From Lysobacteraceae bacterium NML95-0200 (GTDB lineage: Bacteria; Pseudomonadota; Gammaproteobacteria; Xanthomonadales; Xanthomonadaceae), in NCBI GenBank assembly GCA_002798255.1, contig NWQQ01000019.1, forward strand, positions 124,001 to 188,000: 64,000 nucleotides of DNA, written 5' to 3'. Positions within the stretch are counted from its first letter, which is position 1. Each line of letters begins with the position of its first letter. The notes below the pieces were generated by a model. It made no database searches. It had not been told where the DNA came from and worked only from the letters and a program-made list of their open reading frames with translations. Below are positions 59,059-64,000 of the stretch, piece after piece. Both the position numbers and the translations under genes were made by a program.

Positions 59059-60017
59059 CACCAGCTCCCTGAAGCGCCACCACCGCCGGAGCGGCCGCCG
59101 CCACCCGACCAGCCACCGCCGCTGCTGCTGGAACGGCTGCTTCCACTCGACCAGCCACCGCCACTGCTGGAGCGTCCACTGCCACCGGCATAGCCGCGTC
59201 CACCGCCGCCCTTGCCATTGGCAAACCAGAAGCCAATCACTGCCGCCATAAAAGCCATGAGCCAGCTCCCGGATAGCAACAGCGTCAGTCCGCCGGCAAT
59301 ACCGCCGTTGAACAGGATGAACCACCGGCGCGACTTTTTGTCCACGTCCAATAGCAACGGCTTCTTGCCCAAGCCCAAGCACAGTAGCAACAATACTGAC
59401 AGAATCGGGCTGATGGCCAGCGACACAATCATGACACCCGGGCCGCCATCGAAGAGGCGGCGGCGCTCGCTGCGAACCTTGTGCGCGGCTACCGGCTCGG
59501 GCAGGCTTTCACCCTCAATCAGCCGCACCAGTTGTGCGCTGGCATCGACAATGCCACCGGCGTAATCGTTTTGACGAAAGCGCGGCACCATGTATTCCTG
59601 AATCACCCGGCTAGCGATGGCATCGGGAATCGCGCCTTCAAGGCCATAGCCAGTCTGGATACGCACGCGGCGGTCATCCTTGGCGACAACCAGCAACACG
59701 CCATCATCCACGCCATCGCGCCCCAGCTTCCAGGCATCGAATACCCGCTGCGAATACTGGGCAATGTCTTCCGGCGCGGTGCTTGGCACCATCAGGATTT
59801 GCAACTGACTGCCCTTGCTTGCGCGCAACTGCACGGCCTGCTGCTCCAACTGTGCACGGGTCTGGCTATCGAGTGTGGCCGTTGTATCCACCACCGGCGA
59901 ATCCAGCGCCGGAATGATGGCGGGCTGCTGTGCCCATGCCCGCCACGGCAAAACCAGCGCCGCCAGGCATAGCAGGGCAGACAGCCCGTATTGCCGGTAG
60001 CCTGCCACCTTCATCAT
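59058..60017 (-). CDS. TPM-domain (YgcG-like) membrane protein with Gly/Ser-rich tail
   Basis: 319 residues. Signal peptide (1-30), extracytoplasmic TPM domain (35-170: LDSPVVDTTATLDSQTRAQLEQQ, DGVLLVVAKDDRRVRIQTGYGLEGAIPDAIASRVI), membrane helices near 195-215 and 235-265, and a low-complexity Gly/Ser/Trp tail (270-319). The tail coding repeats are GC-rich and may vary in length. Overlaps LemA by four bases. Confidence 0.87.
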   Translation of the reverse strand: MMKVAGYRQYGLSALLCLAALVLPWRAWAQQPAIIPALDSPVVDTTATLDSQTRAQLEQQAVQLRASKGSQLQILMVPSTAPEDIAQYSQRVFDAWKLGRDGVDDGVLLVVAKDDRRVRIQTGYGLEGAIPDAIASRVIQEYMVPRFRQNDYAGGIVDASAQLVRLIEGESLPEPVAAHKVRSERRRLFDGGPGVMIVSLAISPILSVLLLLCLGLGKKPLLLDVDKKSRRWFILFNGGIAGGLTLLLSGSWLMAFMAAVIGFWFANGKGGGGRGYAGGSGRSSSGGGWSSGSSRSSSSGGGWSGGGGRSGGGGASGSW

Positions 60018-60610
60018 CCGGCAGGTTGGGCAGTACCGAAGTCCACCACCGGCGCTTGCTGGATTTGCTGCTCATTCTCCACGCTGAAATTGGGTTTGAC
60101 CTTGTAGCCGAACAGCTTGGCTACCAGGTTTTGCGGGAAGCTGCGGATATAGGTGTTGTAATCCTGCACCGCCACGATATAGCGCTGGCGCTCCACCGCG
60201 ATGCGGTTTTCGGTGCCTTCAAGCTGCACCTGCAATTCGCGGAAGTTTTGGTCAGCCTTGAGCTGCGGGTAGTTTTCGCTGACCAGCAACAGGCGGCCAA
60301 TGGCGCCATTGAGCTGGCCTTGCGCTTCCTGGAACTGCTTGAGCGAGGCTTCATCGTCGGCATTGACATTGATGCTACCGACTCTGGAGCGCGCCTCGGT
60401 CACTTCGGTCAGCACCTTTTCTTCGTGTGCGGCATAGCCTTTGACCGTGGCCACCAGATTCGGCACCAGATCGGCACGGCGTTTATAGACATTCAGCACT
60501 TGCGACCAGGCGGCCTTGACGGCCTCGTCTTTTTGCTGGATTTGGTTGTAACCGCAGCCAGAGAGCAGTGTCATCAGGGCTGTCAGAAGCAAAACTTTCA
60601 TCAATCGCAT
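60014..60610 (-). CDS. lemA: LemA-family lipoprotein
   Basis: 198 residues. MRLMKVLLLTALMTLLSGC (lipobox), then YNQIQQKDEAVKAAWSQVLNVYKRRADLVPNLVATVKGYAAHEE and a long helical bundle with NTYIRSFPQNLVAKLFGYKVKPNF. LemA proteins pair with TPM proteins. First gene of the three-gene operon. Confidence 0.93.
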   Translation of the reverse strand: MRLMKVLLLTALMTLLSGCGYNQIQQKDEAVKAAWSQVLNVYKRRADLVPNLVATVKGYAAHEEKVLTEVTEARSRVGSINVNADDEASLKQFQEAQGQLNGAIGRLLLVSENYPQLKADQNFRELQVQLEGTENRIAVERQRYIVAVQDYNTYIRSFPQNLVAKLFGYKVKPNFSVENEQQIQQAPVVDFGTAQPAG

Positions 60611-60682
60611 CAGAGTCTCCGTAGAACGGCAAAGGCCGTGACCATGCAGGCAGTTTGTTGAATCATGTGTTCAGCACAAGTG

Positions 60683-60711
60683 AAATGCCCGGCGTTTTGC
60701 TCCGGGCATTT
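60683..60711 (-). terminator. Hairpin after the TerC gene
   Basis: AAATGCCCGG / CCGGGCATTT, 10-bp stem with a 9-nt loop, 4 bases beyond the terC stop on the minus strand. The following T-tract is short. Confidence 0.65.
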
Positions 60712-60714
60712 GCT

Positions 60715-61464
60715 TCACCACTTGCCGGCTCCGGGCACCTTGTGTGCCAGTGCGCGGCGGCGCATCAAGAGATTCAGCCATTCCACCATGACCGAGAAGC
60801 CCATGGCCGTGTAGATATAGGGCTTGGGTACATGCAGGTCCACGCCATCGAGAATCAGCACCACGCCAATCAGCAGGATGAAGGCCAGTGCCAGCATCTT
60901 GATGGTGGGGTTGGCATCGATGAAGCGCCCCAGCGGGTTGGCGGCCAGCAGCATCACCGTCACCGCCAGCAAGATGGCGAACACCATCACCGGGATATGC
61001 TCGGCAATGCCCACCGCGGTAATCACCGAATCCAGCGAGAACACGATGTCAATCACCGCAATCTGCGCAATCACCACCCAGAACACACCAGAGCTTTTGC
61101 GCGTGGTCGGGTCTTCATCCTCGCCGCCGGTAATCAGCTCGCGGATTTCCATGGTGCCCTTGATGAGCAGGAACAGCCCGCCGATGATGAGAATCAAGTC
61201 GCGTACGGAGATGCCCATACTGCCGATGAAGAACAAATCGCGCTGCATCTTGGCAAGAAAGGCCAACATCACCAGCAGGCCGATGCGGGTGATACAGGCC
61301 ACCGCGATACCGAACTTGCGCGCGAACGGACGTTGGTGCTCGGGCAATTTGCTGACCGCAATGGAGATGAACACCAAGTTGTCGATGCCAAGCACGATCT
61401 CCAGCGCGGAGAGCGTGGCCAGGGTGACCCAGACTTCGGGACTGGAAAGGAAACTGAAATCCAT
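60715..61464 (-). CDS. TerC-family integral membrane protein
   Basis: 249 residues, about seven helices. SALEIVLGIDNLVFISIAVSKLP and IDIVFSLDSVITAVGIAEHIPVM, both with acidic residues inside helices, are the TerC signature. Such proteins are linked to Mn export/metalation of secreted proteins or tellurite resistance. Stands alone 12 bases downstream of dgkA. Confidence 0.92.
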   Translation of the reverse strand: MDFSFLSSPEVWVTLATLSALEIVLGIDNLVFISIAVSKLPEHQRPFARKFGIAVACITRIGLLVMLAFLAKMQRDLFFIGSMGISVRDLILIIGGLFLLIKGTMEIRELITGGEDEDPTTRKSSGVFWVVIAQIAVIDIVFSLDSVITAVGIAEHIPVMVFAILLAVTVMLLAANPLGRFIDANPTIKMLALAFILLIGVVLILDGVDLHVPKPYIYTAMGFSVMVEWLNLLMRRRALAHKVPGAGKW

Positions 61465-61476
61465 GAGTGTACAACC

Positions 61477-61866
61477 TTATAAATAAGAGAGAAGGCGCGG
61501 CAGCAAAATCAGCCCCCACACCAGCAACGCGTTGACAATCAGAACAAAAACCGCCGCCGAGCCCATATCCTTGGCGCGCCCGGCCAGCTCGTGAAACTCC
61601 GCGCCATAGCGTTCGATGACCGCCTCGATGGCCGAGTTCAAAAGCTCGGCCGCCATCACCAGCAAGATGGCGCCCACCAGCAGCACTTTCTCTACCGCCC
61701 CCTGACCCAGCCACAGGCCAACGGGCGCGAGCAGCACAAAGGCGAGCACCTCCAGACGGAACGAGGACTCATGCAGCCATGCCGCCTTCAGCCCCTTGAA
61801 TGACCAAAGCATCGCCCGGAACATGCCCACAGGCCCGCGCGGCACATGGCCGTAGCCATCAGCCAT
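61477..61866 (-). CDS. dgkA: Diacylglycerol kinase
   Basis: 129 residues, three helices. MLWSFKGLKAAWLHESSFRLEV, AAELLNSAIEAVIERYGAEFHELAGRAKDMGSAAV contains the conserved ENxAxE-type and KDMGSAA sequences. It recycles diacylglycerol to phosphatidate at the inner membrane. ATG at 61866. Confidence 0.93.
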   Translation of the reverse strand: MADGYGHVPRGPVGMFRAMLWSFKGLKAAWLHESSFRLEVLAFVLLAPVGLWLGQGAVEKVLLVGAILLVMAAELLNSAIEAVIERYGAEFHELAGRAKDMGSAAVFVLIVNALLVWGLILLPRLLSYL

Positions 61867-62009
61867 AAGCACAAACCCGTTCAGACAGGCGGGGGAACAA
61901 GCGCATAAGAGGACTCCACAAACCGGGGGATTTTGCCATAGCCCTTGTGCAAATGCCGCCAAGTGAGGTGATTGGCGCCCACTATCATGGCGCCTTGCGC
62001 GCCCTACCC

Positions 62010-63242
62010 CTACTGTCGCAGGGCTTCAATCGGGTCCAGCATCGAGGCCTTGCGCGCCGGGTAATAGCCAAAAAACAGCCCGGTGATGATGGAAAACGCT
62101 GCCGCCAGTCCCACCACTTTCAGATTGAGTGCGATGGCAAGGTCACTGAACTTTCCGACCAGCAATGCACCGCCAATACCGATGGCGATGCCAATCACGC
62201 CGCCAATCATGGAAATCAGCAAGGCCTCCATCATGAACTGGCGGCGCACATCCGAAGGCCCGGCGCCCACCGCCATGCGCAGGCCGATTTCGCGGATGCG
62301 CTCGGTGACCGATACCAGCATGATGTTCATGATGCCGATGCCGCCGACCAGCAGGCAGATGCCGGCCACCGCGCCCAGCATGTTCGACATCATCCGCGTG
62401 GTGGCATTGCGGGTGGCCACCATCTGGCTGATATTGCGCACGTTGAAATCATCATCGGCGCCGGGGCGGATGCCGTGGCGCTGGCGCAGCAGCGACTCGA
62501 CCTCGCCCTGTACATAATCCAGGTCGCGCACATCAGTCACAGTCAGCGCAATCTGCATCACCGCGCCCGGCGGCAGGCTCATGCCCAGCAGGCGGCGGCG
62601 CGCGGTTTGCAGCGGCACCAGCACTACATCATCCTGGTCCTGGCCGAAACCACCCGGCCCTTTCGGGCTGAGCGTGGCCACCACGGTAAAGCTGGCGCGC
62701 CCAAGGCGGATGTTCTGGCCAATCCCCGAGTCCTCGCCAAACAGGGTGCGCCTGACGGTATCGCCAATGATGACGCTGCGCGAATTGCCGCCGTAATCAT
62801 CGGTCTCGAACAGATTGCCTTGATTCACCTGCCAACCATTGATGGTGAAGAAATCCGGCTCAACACCCTGCCAACTGGTAGAGGCATTGTTTTCGGCAAA
62901 TACCACTTGGGTGGAGCCGCGCAACACGGCGCTGACGTACTGTACTTCCGGGATGTCCTCGGCAATGGCTCGGGCATCACCTTCGGTCAGGGTGAAAAAG
63001 CTCGATGCACTCATGCGCGCGCCACCGCCGGGACCTCGCCCGGCGCCGGGAGAAATATCCAATCGCTGCGCGCCAAGACCGGCGACCAGCTTGTCGATTT
63101 CCCGCTGGGTGCCCTGCCCCACCGATACCATCACAATAACGGCAGCAATGCCGATGATGACCCCGAGTGAGGTCAGCGCACTGCGCATCCAGTTGCCGCG
63201 CAGGGCATGAAAAGCGGTACGCAAGATATCCAGCCAGCTCAT
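62010..63242 (-). CDS. MacB-type ABC transporter permease
   Basis: 410 residues. N-terminal helix (15-40: [30 protein letters not shown]), periplasmic MacB_PCD domain (42-270), and three C-terminal helices with the FtsX-type core ([23 protein letters not shown]). With the adjacent ATPase it forms a MacAB-like exporter or lipoprotein/peptide exporter. The ATG overlaps the ATPase stop by 4 bases. Confidence 0.93.
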   Translation of the reverse strand: MSWLDILRTAFHALRGNWMRSALTSLGVIIGIAAVIVMVSVGQGTQREIDKLVAGLGAQRLDISPGAGRGPGGGARMSASSFFTLTEGDARAIAEDIPEVQYVSAVLRGSTQVVFAENNASTSWQGVEPDFFTINGWQVNQGNLFETDDYGGNSRSVIIGDTVRRTLFGEDSGIGQNIRLGRASFTVVATLSPKGPGGFGQDQDDVVLVPLQTARRRLLGMSLPPGAVMQIALTVTDVRDLDYVQGEVESLLRQRHGIRPGADDDFNVRNISQMVATRNATTRMMSNMLGAVAGICLLVGGIGIMNIMLVSVTERIREIGLRMAVGAGPSDVRRQFMMEALLISMIGGVIGIAIGIGGALLVGKFSDLAIALNLKVVGLAAAFSIITGLFFGYYPARKASMLDPIEALRQ

Positions 63243-63967
63243 GTATTGGCTCCGGGAAGCGTGCCTGTCAGTGCACTATCGGCCTCTGTGGCCTGATGCA
63301 GCTCACCATCGCGCATCACCAGGATACGGTCGGCATGCCGGGCGACCTCGGCATCATGGGTAATCAGCACGACGGTATGACCGTCATCACGCAGCTGTTT
63401 GAACAGCGCCAGGATTTCCTCGCCGGTTTTGCTGTCCAGCGCGCCGGTCGGCTCATCCGCCATCACGATGGGCGGCCGGTTAATCAGCGCGCGGGCAATC
63501 GCCACACGCTGCTGCTGGCCGCCGGAAAGTTCATTGGGTTTGTGATGGCTGCGCTCGCCAAGCCCGACGGCAGCCAGTGCCGCCTGTGCCCGCACATGAC
63601 GCTCGGCCTGCGGCACGCGCGCATAGCCCAGCGGCATGGCGACGTTTTCCAGTGCGCTCATCCGTGGCAACAGGTGGAAGCCCTGAAACACGAAGCCGAT
63701 TTTTTCCCGGCGCAAGCTGGCAAGCTGCTCCGCATCCAGCGTCGCCACATCCACGCCATCGCATAAATATTGCCCGCTGCTGGGGGTGTCCAGACAGCCG
63801 AGCAAGTTCATCAGCGTGGACTTGCCCGAGCCGGATGGCCCCATGATGGCGACGAACTCGCCGGCGCGGATAACCAAGTCCACGCCTTTGAGTGCCACCA
63901 CTTCGGCCTCGCTGCCTGCGGCATAGACCTTGCACAGGGCGCGGGTTTCAATCACGACATTCTTCAT
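63239..63967 (-). CDS. MacB/LolD-type ABC transporter ATPase
   Basis: 242 residues from ATG 63967 (an in-frame GTG at 63979 is possible). Walker [11 protein letters not shown]-loop [18 protein letters not shown], signature LSGGQQQR, Walker [14 protein letters not shown]-loop THD. It energises the permease encoded by the following gene. An upstream frame (ending with TAA at 63982-63980) enters from the window edge, probably a MacA-type adaptor. Confidence 0.94.
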   Translation of the reverse strand: MKNVVIETRALCKVYAAGSEAEVVALKGVDLVIRAGEFVAIMGPSGSGKSTLMNLLGCLDTPSSGQYLCDGVDVATLDAEQLASLRREKIGFVFQGFHLLPRMSALENVAMPLGYARVPQAERHVRAQAALAAVGLGERSHHKPNELSGGQQQRVAIARALINRPPIVMADEPTGALDSKTGEEILALFKQLRDDGHTVVLITHDAEVARHADRILVMRDGELHQATEADSALTGTLPGANT

Positions 63968-63979
63968 GCGCACATCCAC

Positions 63980-64000
63980 TTATCTGGCCGATGAGGCCGC
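63980..64000 (-). CDS. Extreme C-terminus of a gene running in from the right edge (possibly MacA-like)
   Basis: On the minus strand, six codons reading AASSAR then TAA end 13 bases before ATG 63967. Position and spacing fit the membrane-fusion partner of the ABC exporter, but the fragment is too short to identify. Confidence 0.3.
   Translation of the reverse strand, partial: AASSAR

Overview
The window is GC-rich, densely packed chromosomal DNA of a gammaproteobacterium, most probably of the order Xanthomonadales (Lysobacterales). The evidence is the gene order cutA-dsbD-thioredoxin ... aroQ-accB-accC ... prmA-DUF3426-fis-purH, an OleA very close to the Xanthomonas enzyme, Xanthomonas-type TonB receptors (start of mature protein and C-terminus), and a TPP riboswitch before thiC. 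Taxonomy is inferred from remembered synteny, not from a search.

Layout. 1-6.1 kb: yihY (cut by the window edge), wrbA, a DUF2069 gene, a degenerate SDR with grxD, sodB, and a PAS/GGDEF/EAL protein. 6.1-7.0 kb: a block of composite palindromic repeats, found again at 34.3-34.7 kb. 7.0-10.0 kb: groEL/groES under a textbook sigma-32 promoter, then a PIN toxin/antitoxin pair. 10.0-13.7 kb: a reductive iron-assimilation cluster (flavoprotein reductase, DUF4198, DUF2271, PepSY-TM) behind a Fur-box-like site. 13.8-17.06 kb: cutA, a DsbD with duplicated periplasmic domain, a TlpA-like thioredoxin. 17.19-22.69 kb: the most unusual locus, described below. 22.8-31 kb: aroQ, accB, accC, two accessory genes (one behind a 15-C tract), prmA, DUF3426, fis, a lipoprotein, purH. 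31-38 kb: a DUF885 peptidase, a lipoprotein, rpmB-rpmG, repeats, a DUF4136 lipoprotein, thiC with its riboswitch. 37.9-44 kb: thrB, a phosphoesterase, thrC, a membrane protein, a Dyp peroxidase, and the 3' relic of a lost TonB receptor. 44.3-52 kb: PBP1b, a two-domain glycosyltransferase, and an ole (olefin/beta-lactone) locus in which a wHTH/HATPase/DUF4325 regulator separates oleB from oleA. 52-64 kb: a DUF4156 lipoprotein, a large TonB receptor, hutD, folA-thyA-lgt, a LemA/TPM trio, TerC, dgkA, and a MacB-type exporter cut by the right edge.

The outstanding candidate system is seven same-strand genes at 17188-22689, several overlapping by ATGA. They encode an ABC-type ATPase fused to a cysteine phosphatase, a Roadblock/LC7 protein, a winged-helix protein with a receiver-like N-terminus, a small Ras-like GTPase of the divergent PGQ type, a second Roadblock protein, a ferredoxin/FNR-type reductase fused to a truncated haemoglobin and a CxxC/CxxC tail, and a third Roadblock protein. 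Small GTPase/Roadblock pairs are established (MglA/MglB, Streptomyces conservons). The combination with a haem-redox fusion and an ATPase-phosphatase fusion is not one I recognise as described. It looks like a GTPase switch wired to oxygen, NO or redox state. It appears inserted between the thioredoxin gene and aroQ, which I recall as adjacent in related genomes.

No tRNA, rRNA, CRISPR array or complete insertion sequence was seen.
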